Below, in pieces: positions 1-7,811 of a DNA stretch of 23,981 nt (positions are counted from its first letter, which is position 1; every line of letters begins with the position of its first letter). Origin of the DNA: DRQF01 sp964559135 (lineage in GTDB: Bacteria > Planctomycetota > GCA-002687715 > DRQF01); the NCBI GenBank assembly GCA_964559135.1, contig CAZLGG010000059.1, forward strand, positions 1-23,981, given 5' to 3'. The notes under the pieces are model-generated. The model was not told the DNA's origin. It was given only the letters and a program-made list of their open reading frames with translations, and did no database searches. A program made the translations under genes and the position numbers.

Positions 1-2
1 AG

Positions 3-2075
3 AGTCTCGGCGCGGCCGCGTTCGCCACCCTGAACCTTTTCGCCTGGCCCGACGATGAGAGCGGCATCGAGGATCTCCTCCGCCCTCTGCGCCCGGAATA
101 CTTTCGCTCGAGGAGTGGGCGGTTCTGGTTCATCGAGATCATGCCCAAGAAGGACTACGGCTCCCTGGCCGTGATCGATGAACCGCTGAACGCCATTCGG
201 GACGTTCTCGGGCGCTTCCGTCGCGATCACCCCGACATTCCCGCGGGGCTCACGGGCAAGCCCGTCCTTCAGGCGGACGAGATGCGGACGACGAACGACG
301 ACATGCGTCGCGCATCGATCATCGCCGTCATCCTGGTGGGCCTGCTCTTCATGGTGATGGTGGGGGGCTGGCTGCGACCGGCGCTGGCCATGGTGGCCCT
401 CCTCGTCGCCATTGCGTGGACGTTCGGCTGGACGACCCTCGTGGTCGGCCGCCTGAACCTTCTCAGCATCGTGTTCACCCTCATCCTCGTGGGCATCGGG
501 GTCGACTTCGGCGTCCACGTCCTCGTTCGCTTCCAAGAAGAACGTCGGCGAAAAGGCTTGGCCGACGCCATGCGGGACGCTTTGCTCACCAGCGGACGCG
601 GCAACATCTCCGGCGCCGTCACCTCCAGCGTGGCGTTCTTCATGACGTTCTTCACGGATTTCCGAGGTCTGCAGGAATTGGGCATCGTGGCCGGGTCGGG
701 ACTCATCCTCTGCCTCGTTTCCATGCTCCTCGTCTTCCCGGCCCTGCTCGCTCTCGTCGACGGGAGGTTTCCCCTCACGCGACCGGGCGCCGCGACCCGC
801 ATGGACGGGGCCCTCGGCAGATTCGACGCCTTCAATCGACGACGCCCCTTCCTCGTCCTCAGCGTCGTCCTCGTCCTGACCCTCGCCTTCGTGCCGCAGG
901 CGGCCCACCTGGGCTTCGACGGCAACGTTCTGGAGTTGCAGGCGACGGGGCTGGATTCGGTGCGCTGGGAGCGGCGCGTCCTCGAGGACGACGCCTCGGC
1001 CTCCTGGTTCGCGGCCGTCGTCACGTCGTCGGAGGCGGAACTCGGAAAGAGGATCGACGACGCGAAGGGCCGCCCCGCCATCGGTGAGATCACATCGCTG
1101 TTCGATGTGGTCCGTCCCACCTCGCCGGCGAGGGCATCGACCTTCGACGCCCTCCGCTCCGTCGTTCCGGCGGTTGCCCCTTCGCCCGCTCCCCCGCCCT
1201 GGAGCCCGGCGACCCTGGAGTCGGCCGTCGACGTCTTGAAGAGCATGGCCAAGAAAGCGGCTCTCGTGAGTCCGGACGACGTGTCGCCCCTCAGGGACCT
1301 CGGACGGCGCCTGCTGCACCGGGCGGCTGTCCTGAGAAAGGACCCCGTCCGCCGGGCGGAGGTCGTCCAGCGGGTCGCACGGGCCCGCACCGTCGTGGAG
1401 CTCATGCTGGAGGGACTCCGGGCGCCCCTGCGCGACGCTCTCCCCAAGGCGCTCCGCGCCCGTCTCATCTCCCCCTCCGGTCACTACCTGCTCTCCCTTT
1501 TTCCTCGAGAGAACATCTGGGACGAGGGCCCGATGAAACACTTCGTCTCCACGGTGCGCGCCATCGATCCCAGAGCCACGGGCGTCCCCATCACCCACTA
1601 CTCGTCCATCCAGGACATGAGACAAGGCTTCGTCACGGCGGCGCTGCTCGCCGCCCTGGGCGTCCTCGTGATCGTGTTCCTGGACTTTCGACGGCTCGGC
1701 CCCACGCTGGCCGCCATCCTGCCGGTCTCCCTCGCCTTCGTGTGGCTCACGTCGCTCATGGGCTGGGCCGGGGTCGACTTCAACCTCGCCAACTTCTTCG
1801 GGGTACCGATCCTCATCGGCATCGGCGTCGACGGAGGCATCCATCTCGTGCATCGCTATCGCGAGAACGGTGGATTCGGCGCGACCCGCCGGGCCATCCT
1901 TCTCACGAACCTGACGACGCTCATCGGCTTCGGCTGCCTCCTTCTGGCGAGCCATCGGGGGCTCCGCAGCCTGGGCCTCATCATGGCGCTGGGCTGCGCC
2001 GCCTGCCTCGTGGCCACCCTGCTCGTCCTCCCGCCCTACCTCCACGCCACGCACCGACGGCGCCGAAGGGAATAG
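3..2075 (+). CDS. hpnN: Hopanoid-type RND/MMPL transporter, 5'-truncated by window edge
   Basis: The frame is open from the first bases, so the N-terminus lies outside the window; about 690 codons remain. The visible part starts in a periplasmic loop. It then has a membrane bundle (about nt 300-760) containing GIGVDFGVH, another TM at about nt 840-900, a roughly 240-residue soluble loop rich in Ala, Arg and Pro, and a second bundle (about nt 1630-2050) containing NLANFFGVPILIGIGVDGG. Paired GxGxD motifs in two TM bundles are typical of the RND/MMPL superfamily, and the second bundle resembles HpnN, which moves hopanoids to the outer membrane. The HpnN assignment also rests on hpnC, hpnD, hpnE and shc lying downstream. 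A generic MMPL lipid exporter is the alternative. The stop lies 9 bp from the convergent amidase stop. Confidence 0.8.
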   Translation, partial: SLGAAAFATLNLFAWPDDESGIEDLLRPLRPEYFRSRSGRFWFIEIMPKKDYGSLAVIDEPLNAIRDVLGRFRRDHPDIPAGLTGKPVLQADEMRTTNDDMRRASIIAVILVGLLFMVMVGGWLRPALAMVALLVAIAWTFGWTTLVVGRLNLLSIVFTLILVGIGVDFGVHVLVRFQEERRRKGLADAMRDALLTSGRGNISGAVTSSVAFFMTFFTDFRGLQELGIVAGSGLILCLVSMLLVFPALLALVDGRFPLTRPGAATRMDGALGRFDAFNRRRPFLVLSVVLVLTLAFVPQAAHLGFDGNVLELQATGLDSVRWERRVLEDDASASWFAAVVTSSEAELGKRIDDAKGRPAIGEITSLFDVVRPTSPARASTFDALRSVVPAVAPSPAPPPWSPATLESAVDVLKSMAKKAALVSPDDVSPLRDLGRRLLHRAAVLRKDPVRRAEVVQRVARARTVVELMLEGLRAPLRDALPKALRARLISPSGHYLLSLFPRENIWDEGPMKHFVSTVRAIDPRATGVPITHYSSIQDMRQGFVTAALLAALGVLVIVFLDFRRLGPTLAAILPVSLAFVWLTSLMGWAGVDFNLANFFGVPILIGIGVDGGIHLVHRYRENGGFGATRRAILLTNLTTLIGFGCLLLASHRGLRSLGLIMALGCAACLVATLLVLPPYLHATHRRRRRE

Positions 2076-2084
2076 GCGCGAAGG

Positions 2085-3758
2085 TCAGAGCTTCGGGTGG
2101 ACGCGGTGGTAGCCGGTGGACTCCTGCCAGGCGCGGGCGAGGCGGACGACGGTGCGTTCCCCCCACAAGCGCCCGACGAAGCTGATGCTGCGGCCGGACC
2201 CGGCTTTGCGCGGCATGACCGCGGTCGGATGGCCGGTGAGGTTGGTGGTGAGCAGAATGCCCTGGGCGTAAGACGGGATGACAAGGACGTCCACCTCCGC
2301 CATGGCCTCACGCATGCGCGCCTCGAGCGCCGTGCGCATCCGGCAGGCCTGGACGTATTCCACTCCGGGAATGAAACGCGCGGCCCGGAAGATCCGGGGC
2401 CAGGAGCCCTCTCCCTGGGCCACGAGTTCCCGTACGCGTCCGTCGCGCGTGATGTCGTCGAAGGCCGCCGCCGCCTCGACATCGAGAATCGCCATCATGC
2501 GCCGATCCGGGCGGGGCAAGGTCACGACGCGGGTCCGAAGCCCCAGAGCCTCCACCTCCCTCAAGACCCGTTCGTAGGCCTCGGCGTCCCGGCGGCCGCG
2601 CCCCCCAAGGTCGACGCGGCCCACGCGGATCTCCGCCAGGGGCTTCGCGACTTCGCTTCCGAAATCCCGGGGTACGGTGTCCACGTCCTTGGGGTCCGAA
2701 CCCGCGATGATCTCCAAGACCAGCTCCGCGTCCCGGATGCTCCTGGCGAGCGGCCCCGCCTTGTCCATCGACCAGGACAACGCCATGGCGCCCGCCCGAC
2801 TCACCCGCCCGAACGTGGGACGCAGCCCCGTCGTTCCGCACCGGGTGCAGGGAGAGACGATGGAGCCCAGTGTCTCCGTTCCGATCGCGAACCCCACGAG
2901 CCCCGCGGCCGTCGCCGAGGCCGGTCCCGCCGAGGAACCGCTCGAGCCCTGCTCGAGATTCCACGGGTTGCGCGTCCGCCCTCGGAACCAACGGTCTCCC
3001 ATCGCCAGCGCTCCCGTCGAGAGCTTGGCGAGGAGAACACAGCCCGCCTCATCCAAACGCGCCACCACCTCCGCGGTCTCGTCCAACACCTGATGTTCGA
3101 AGGGTCTCGCCCCCCAGGTCGTCGGCGCCCCCGGAACGGCAAAAAGGTCCTTCACCCCCCACGGCACGCCGTGCAGGGCGCTCCGCACCCGGCCCGCCGC
3201 GAGATCCGCGTCGGCCGCCTTGGCCTGCGCCAGGGCTCTTTCCTCGAGCAGGGTCACCACGCAGAGGAGCTTCGGGTCCCATCGCTTCATCCGGTCGAGA
3301 AAGTGTCGGGTCAGAGCGAGCGATGTGATCTCCCCCTTGCGAATCCGGCGCGCCAGCACGTGAGCCGGCTGATAGTGAAGCGGACCGGAGGCCTCCTCCG
3401 GCGCGACGTCATCCGACGCATCGGAAGGCTTCCAGGGAGAGGCCGTCCGGGCGGGAGGGACGTCCACCCGCCCCAACGTGGGCGCCGTGCCGTTGGGAAG
3501 CCCCGTCGCCCGACGCCAGCGGGGCCACACCCGTGCGAGGTCATCCAGCGCCGCCTTCAGCTCCTCGTCGGTGAATTCGAGCCCGCTCAACTTGGCCGCG
3601 GCCCGCAGCGTCTCCAGATCGACTTCGCCCGGGTCCGCATCCGCCCACTCCGGGGCGCCCATCCCGCCCGCGGCCCCCAGCCCGCTCGCGGCGACACCGA
3701 ACAGAAAACGGCGGCGGTCGATCGGATTGGCATCTTCAGGGGGCTTGGGCTGGGTCAT
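2085..3758 (-). CDS. Tat-exported amidase (amidase-signature family)
   Basis: A 557-residue amidase-signature serine hydrolase. The N-terminus has a twin-arginine signal (DRRRFLF at residues 14-20, then a hydrophobic Ala/Gly stretch), so the enzyme is probably exported folded. The Lys-cisSer-Ser triad can be placed at K203 (GVPWGVKDLF), S275 (GSSGSSAGPA) and S299 (GTETLGSI), with the usual 24-residue gap between the serines. It is longer than GatA because of the signal and about 100 extra N-terminal residues. The Tat signal, together with the absence of gatB or gatC, argues against a tRNA amidotransferase subunit. The substrate is unknown; exported relatives act on diverse amides. The start has GGAG about 8 nt upstream. 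It sits between hpnN and hpnC on the opposite strand, divergent from hpnC by 94 bp. Confidence 0.9.
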   Translation of the reverse strand: MTQPKPPEDANPIDRRRFLFGVAASGLGAAGGMGAPEWADADPGEVDLETLRAAAKLSGLEFTDEELKAALDDLARVWPRWRRATGLPNGTAPTLGRVDVPPARTASPWKPSDASDDVAPEEASGPLHYQPAHVLARRIRKGEITSLALTRHFLDRMKRWDPKLLCVVTLLEERALAQAKAADADLAAGRVRSALHGVPWGVKDLFAVPGAPTTWGARPFEHQVLDETAEVVARLDEAGCVLLAKLSTGALAMGDRWFRGRTRNPWNLEQGSSGSSAGPASATAAGLVGFAIGTETLGSIVSPCTRCGTTGLRPTFGRVSRAGAMALSWSMDKAGPLARSIRDAELVLEIIAGSDPKDVDTVPRDFGSEVAKPLAEIRVGRVDLGGRGRRDAEAYERVLREVEALGLRTRVVTLPRPDRRMMAILDVEAAAAFDDITRDGRVRELVAQGEGSWPRIFRAARFIPGVEYVQACRMRTALEARMREAMAEVDVLVIPSYAQGILLTTNLTGHPTAVMPRKAGSGRSISFVGRLWGERTVVRLARAWQESTGYHRVHPKL

Positions 3759-3822
3759 GGTGGCGTCTCCGGAAAACGAGCACTTCTCGTCGGCGGCTCT
3801 CGTCGCTCTTCGTCGGCCGTCC

Positions 3823-3828
3823 TATGAT
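3823..3828 (+). promoter_or_regulatory. Possible -10 box of the hpnCDE operon
   Basis: TATGAT matches the sigma-70 -10 consensus at five of six positions and lies 24 nt before the proposed TTG start of hpnC, in the 94-bp gap between the divergent amidase and hpnC genes. No good -35 hexamer is seen at 16-18 nt spacing, so this rests on the -10 alone. Confidence 0.25.
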
Positions 3829-3840
3829 GGGTACGACCCA

Positions 3841-3850
3841 AGAGGAAGAA
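3841..3850 (+). promoter_or_regulatory. Shine-Dalgarno supporting a TTG start for hpnC
   Basis: AGAGGAAGAA is purine rich, with its GAGGA core ending about 6 nt before TTG at 3853. The frame is open far upstream, through the antisense of the amidase gene, so this site decides the start. The only in-frame ATG nearby (3757) has no such sequence and would overlap the amidase start. Confidence 0.5.
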
Positions 3851-3852
3851 TC

Positions 3853-4821
3853 TTGCCCCAAGCCGCGAATCCAGTCCTCGTTCTCCCTCCCTGGCTCGCG
3901 GAGAGTCTCTCCCGAAGCAGCATTCGCGACCCCTTGGGCGAGGGTGCGTTCGATGAGCAGGAGGCCCGCCGCTACGCCAAGGCCCTCGCGCACGGCCACT
4001 ATGAGAACTTCCACGTGGGGTCGATCCTTTTCCCCAAGGACGTGCGCGACGACGCCTTTGCCGTCTACGCCTTCTGCCGCTGGGCGGACGACCTGGGCGA
4101 CGAGACCGGATCGACGGAATCCTCGACCCGTCTGTTGAACTGGTGGCGAGAGAAGCTCCACGCCCTGTACGAAGGGGCCACTCCGGACCACATCGTCTAC
4201 ACGGCGCTGAAACCGACCATCCAGCGATTCGACCTCCCGCAGGAACTCTTCGACGACCTCATCGACGCCTTTCTCCAGGACCAGACGAAGGTCCGCTACG
4301 AAACATGGGACGAACTTCTCGAGTATTGCGTTCGCAGCGCGAATCCGGTGGGACGCCTCGTCCTCCGGCTCCTCGGATACGATGACCCGGAGTTCGACCG
4401 ACTCTCCGATCACACCTGCACGGCGCTCCAACTCGCCAACTTCTGGCAGGACGTGGAAAACGATCTCGTCCGGGGCCGCATCTATCTTCCCCGCGAAGAC
4501 ATGGACCGGTTCGAGGTCAACGAAGAGGACCTCGCCCTCCCCCGCGCCGGCGAGAACACGCGACGGCTCCTCGCCCACGAGGTGGATCGCACCGAGGAGA
4601 TGTTCCGGAAGGGACTCCCCCTGGCGGACAAGGTGCGGGGGCGAGCTCGCTTCGACATCCAGCTTTTCTCCCAAGGAGGCTTGGCGATCTTGCGCGCGGT
4701 TCGCGCCCAGAATTATGACGTCCTCGCGAGACGCCCGACGGTGGGCAAGCTCCGCAAGATGGGCCTGCTCGCCCGAGCGCTCTTGAAGGGGCTGCCGGGA
4801 CGACGAGGAGGACGTTCATGA
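3853..4821 (+). CDS. hpnC: Hydroxysqualene synthase HpnC
   Basis: A squalene/phytoene synthase-family protein of 322 residues from the proposed TTG start. HYENFHVGSILFP (from about residue 49) matches the HYENF signature that separates HpnC from HpnD. The two Mg-diphosphate-binding Asp motifs are DDLGD (79-83) and DVEND (200-204), followed by RGRIYLP. In the three-enzyme bacterial route, HpnD joins two farnesyl diphosphates to presqualene diphosphate, HpnC converts it to hydroxysqualene and HpnE reduces that to squalene. It is the first gene of a tight operon; its stop overlaps the hpnD start as ATGA. The long upstream extension of the open frame is antisense to the amidase gene and reads as a shadow. 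Function is secure from motifs and order; the start is less so. Confidence 0.92.
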   Translation: MPQAANPVLVLPPWLAESLSRSSIRDPLGEGAFDEQEARRYAKALAHGHYENFHVGSILFPKDVRDDAFAVYAFCRWADDLGDETGSTESSTRLLNWWREKLHALYEGATPDHIVYTALKPTIQRFDLPQELFDDLIDAFLQDQTKVRYETWDELLEYCVRSANPVGRLVLRLLGYDDPEFDRLSDHTCTALQLANFWQDVENDLVRGRIYLPREDMDRFEVNEEDLALPRAGENTRRLLAHEVDRTEEMFRKGLPLADKVRGRARFDIQLFSQGGLAILRAVRAQNYDVLARRPTVGKLRKMGLLARALLKGLPGRRGGRS

Positions 4822-5699
4822 GTACGACGCTCACCCTCGACGCCTCCCGCCGCTACTGTCGCGACCTCACGAAGAGGTCGGCCACGAGCTTTTACTACGC
4901 CTTCAAGACCCTTCCGCGAAGAAAGCGCCTCGCCTTCGAGGTCGTCTACGCGTTCATGCGCCTGTCCGACGACATCAGCGACGATGCGGCGGCAGGGGGC
5001 GACCACGAGGACGTGAGACAGTGGCGGGAGATCCTGAAAGCATCTCTCGAGGGCGACACGGACGTGCACCCGGTCATGCCCGCTCTCGTGGACGTGATGA
5101 ATCGCTTCTCGATCCCCGCCGCGTGGATGGAAGAGCTGATCGACGGGGTCGAGCAGGATCTCACGATCAAGCGCTTCGAGACGATGGAGGACCTGCGAGC
5201 GTACTGCCACAAGGTCGCGGGCGTCGTGGGGCTCGTGAGCCTGCGCATCTTCGGGATCCGGGAGCCGACACCTCAGCGGTGGCGCGAGGCCGAGGAACTC
5301 GCCGAGGCGTGCGGGCAGGCGTTCCAGTTGACCAACATCCTCCGGGACGTGAAGGAGGACATGGGACTCGACCGGATCTATCTGCCGGCCGAGGTGCTCC
5401 GCGAATTCGGAGTCACGGAGGCCATGTTGGACGAAGGACGCATGACGCCCTCCTTCCACACCATGATGGCCCACATGGCCGATCTCGCGCAGGCGGATTA
5501 CGCCGCGTCCGAGCCTCTCCTCGGAATGATCGAACGCGACGCACGTCCCTGCCTTCAGACGATGCGGGGGATCTACCATCGCATTCTCGAAGGCGTCGTC
5601 GCCGCCGACTACGACGTGTTCTCGAGGCGCGTCCGCGTTCCCTTGGGCCAAAAGCTGGGGATCGCCGCGCGAGCTTTCCTGGGGCGTTGGACTCCATGA
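4818..5699 (+). CDS. hpnD: Presqualene diphosphate synthase HpnD
   Basis: A 293-residue squalene/phytoene synthase-family enzyme predicted to condense two farnesyl diphosphates head to head into presqualene diphosphate. Asp-rich motifs are DDISDD (51-56) and DVKED (177-181) in LTNILRDVKEDMGLDRIYLP, both typical and intact. SATSFYYAFKTLP (21-33) is the SxSF-type segment near the substrate flap. Its length is normal for HpnD. It starts inside the hpnC stop (ATGA) and its own stop overlaps the hpnE start in the same way, so translational coupling of the three squalene enzymes is likely. A phytoene synthase role is less likely because the hpnC and hpnE partners are present. Confidence 0.93.
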   Translation: MSTTLTLDASRRYCRDLTKRSATSFYYAFKTLPRRKRLAFEVVYAFMRLSDDISDDAAAGGDHEDVRQWREILKASLEGDTDVHPVMPALVDVMNRFSIPAAWMEELIDGVEQDLTIKRFETMEDLRAYCHKVAGVVGLVSLRIFGIREPTPQRWREAEELAEACGQAFQLTNILRDVKEDMGLDRIYLPAEVLREFGVTEAMLDEGRMTPSFHTMMAHMADLAQADYAASEPLLGMIERDARPCLQTMRGIYHRILEGVVAADYDVFSRRVRVPLGQKLGIAARAFLGRWTP

Positions 5700-7087
5700 A
5701 GCCCACGGCCGTCCTGGGCGGCGGCATGGCCGGCTTGCGTGCGGCCCTCACCCTCGCCCGAGCGGGAAGGAAGGTCGTCCTCCTGGAGAAGAGCCCACGG
5801 CTTGGCGGACGCGCCGGCACCTTCCGCGATCGCGTGACCGGCGAGGATGTCGACAACGGCCAGCATGTGATTCTTGGCTGCTGCACGACGCTGTTGCGAT
5901 TCATCGAGGACATCGGCGCCGCGGACGAACTCACGTGGCATGAGACCTACACGTTCCTCGAGGAAGGGGGCGCCCGCCACGCCCTCCGCCCGACCCGTCT
6001 CTTGCCGGCGCCTCTCCACTATCTGCCCTCGCTGCTTCGATTCGGAGCGCTCACGGTACGGGATCGGCGCAAGCTTGTGTTCGTTCTCCTGCGCATGATG
6101 CGGGCCGGCCCCGGCGGACGGCGCGAGGCGGAAGCCAACCCCTTCGCTCGGTGGCTCCATGAGGCGGGGGCCTCCCCTTCCCTCGTCCGGCGGTTTTTCG
6201 ACCCCATCCTGGTGGCCGCCGTGAATGAGGCGTTGGAAGCCGCGGCCGCCGCGCCCTGCTTCCAGGTGTTCCTGGAGGGGTTCCTCCCCCACCGGGACGC
6301 CGCCCGGCTGGGTGTGGCGCGAAGGCACCACGAGGCTCTCTTCGCCACTCCGGCACGGCGCGCCCTCGAGGAGGCCCGGGTCGACATCCGCTTGGGCTCC
6401 CAGGTCGTGGGGTGGGAAACAAAGATGGGACGGCTCGCCCGCATCCGCATTCGCGACGACGAGAGCCTGGAGGTGGACGGAGCCGTCTGCGCGCTCCCCC
6501 CGAATGCGACGGCGCGGCTGGGCAACTCCTGCGGCGCTTTCCCCCAAGCGATCCCCGACTTTCCCTCCTCGCCCATCACGGACGTGCAACTATGGTGGGA
6601 CAGGCCGGTGGCGGACCTGCCGTTCGGAGCGCTCCTCGCAAGCCCGGTGCAGTGGTTCTTCGCCAAGGAGGTGGCGGGGTCCAAGGCGCGCGCCCTCGGA
6701 GCCCGCCAGCGTCTGCGGGCCGTCATTTCGGCATCACGTCAATTGAGCGACCTTCGACATCCAGCCATCGTCGATCTCTGCCGGCGGGAATTGACTCGTT
6801 TTCTCCCCGAGGTCGCGAACGCTCGCCTCGTCCACAGCCTGGTCGTCACCGAGCGCCGCGCGACGATCTCCTTGACACCCGAGTGGGCCGCTCAACGTCC
6901 CGGGCCGCGCACGAAGTTCGAGAATCTCATTCTCGCCGGCGACTGGACCGACGTGGGCTGGCCGCCCACCATGGAAGGCGCCGCGCGAAGCGGTCAGCGC
7001 GCCGCCAATATCCTTCTCGGTCGGCCCGAGAACGACGGCATCATCGACCTTTCGCCCTCCTGGCTCGCCCGTCTTCTCATGCGCTGA
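5696..7087 (+). CDS. hpnE: Squalene-forming FAD oxidoreductase HpnE
   Basis: A 463-residue flavoprotein of the phytoene-desaturase/amine-oxidase fold. The Rossmann dinucleotide site is VLGGGMAGLRAA (residues 6-17), followed by the LEKSPRLGGRAGTF motif about 20 residues later. The C-terminal FAD motif is AGDWTDVGWPPTMEGA (414-429). Family knowledge and position behind hpnC and hpnD support reduction of hydroxysqualene to squalene. The ATG at 5696 overlaps the hpnD stop (ATGA); the frame is open further upstream inside hpnD, but MKPTAVLGGG fits the family N-terminus exactly. The stop lies 6 bp from the convergent hpnG stop, which leaves no room for a terminator between them. Confidence 0.92.
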   Translation: MKPTAVLGGGMAGLRAALTLARAGRKVVLLEKSPRLGGRAGTFRDRVTGEDVDNGQHVILGCCTTLLRFIEDIGAADELTWHETYTFLEEGGARHALRPTRLLPAPLHYLPSLLRFGALTVRDRRKLVFVLLRMMRAGPGGRREAEANPFARWLHEAGASPSLVRRFFDPILVAAVNEALEAAAAAPCFQVFLEGFLPHRDAARLGVARRHHEALFATPARRALEEARVDIRLGSQVVGWETKMGRLARIRIRDDESLEVDGAVCALPPNATARLGNSCGAFPQAIPDFPSSPITDVQLWWDRPVADLPFGALLASPVQWFFAKEVAGSKARALGARQRLRAVISASRQLSDLRHPAIVDLCRRELTRFLPEVANARLVHSLVVTERRATISLTPEWAAQRPGPRTKFENLILAGDWTDVGWPPTMEGAARSGQRAANILLGRPENDGIIDLSPSWLARLLMR

Positions 7088-7093
7088 GTCGAT

Positions 7094-7789
7094 TCAGCCC
7101 GTCAACGTCGCGAGCAGGGCCTCGGCCAGCGTCGCCGCCAGGTCCCTGCATCGACGACGCAATGCGATCAGCTCCCGTGCGAGCCTCCACCGAGTCAGCG
7201 CCTTTCGGAGAATCCAAGACTTACGGAATCGCTCCCCGTCCCACGACTCGAGGACGACGTCGGGCAACTCGTCATCCAGGGCATCGCTCACGATGCGCAG
7301 TCCCGTGTAGGGGATTCCCTCTTCGAGAGCGCACGCGAGGACGGCATGACTTTCCATGTCGACGAGATCTCCGGCGTCGTGGGAATGCATGAGGCGCTTG
7401 TCCCGAACGCCGAGCGGCGCCGGGGCCGTCACGAGGCGGGCCGCCAGAAGATCGGCCATGCGGGAAGGGAAGCGAGAGGGCGGCACATCGAGGACATCGG
7501 CCTCCTTGCGGACGGAGACGATGCGTGCCAGCTCACCTACGGAGAGGTCCGGGCGGAGGGCGCCCGCGAACCCGGCGTGGACGATCTCGGAGGGTTCCAA
7601 CGCTGACAGACTTCGCAGCGCCGCGGCTTCGCCCGTTCCGATCAGCACGACGTCCCAGGCCGTCCCGTCGAGAACGATGCGCCGGCGCCCCCGCCCACAT
7701 CGTTCAGTCCGGATTCCGCGGCGGCGGCAAAGGTCGAGGAAGGGCTTGCGTTCCTCCTCCATCGCGAACAGGACGACGGGCGCACTCAT
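7094..7789 (-). CDS. hpnG: HpnG-type nucleoside phosphorylase (adenosylhopane to ribosylhopane)
   Basis: A 231-residue protein of the PNP/UDP phosphorylase superfamily. Visible signatures are HAGFAGAL (71-78), the substrate-binding DMES (144-147) and VSDA (167-170), whose Asp is the usual purine-contacting acid. Hopanoid-associated members release adenine from adenosylhopane, opening the route to ribosylhopane and bacteriohopanetetrol. It begins 22 bp after the shc stop on the same strand, so the two are probably co-transcribed. The frame is open upstream inside shc, but MSAPVVLFAMEEE is the natural N-terminus. The radical-SAM HpnH that makes adenosylhopane is not in the window. A MTA/SAH nucleosidase is the alternative; the neighbours favour HpnG. 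Confidence 0.82.
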   Translation of the reverse strand: MSAPVVLFAMEEERKPFLDLCRRRGIRTERCGRGRRRIVLDGTAWDVVLIGTGEAAALRSLSALEPSEIVHAGFAGALRPDLSVGELARIVSVRKEADVLDVPPSRFPSRMADLLAARLVTAPAPLGVRDKRLMHSHDAGDLVDMESHAVLACALEEGIPYTGLRIVSDALDDELPDVVLESWDGERFRKSWILRKALTRWRLARELIALRRRCRDLAATLAEALLATLTG

Positions 7790-7811
7790 GCGGGGTCTCG
7801 CTCGCGGACGT

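Noticed and set aside
2077..2097. CGAAG-loop-CTTCG hairpin between hpnN and the amidase as a terminator
   Set aside because: Five base pairs, no T-run, and it extends into the amidase coding region; not distinguishable from chance.
3478..3852. N-terminal extension of hpnC of about 125 codons
   Set aside because: It is antisense to the amidase N-terminal region, reads as low-complexity Ser/Pro/Arg sequence and is not part of the HpnC family.
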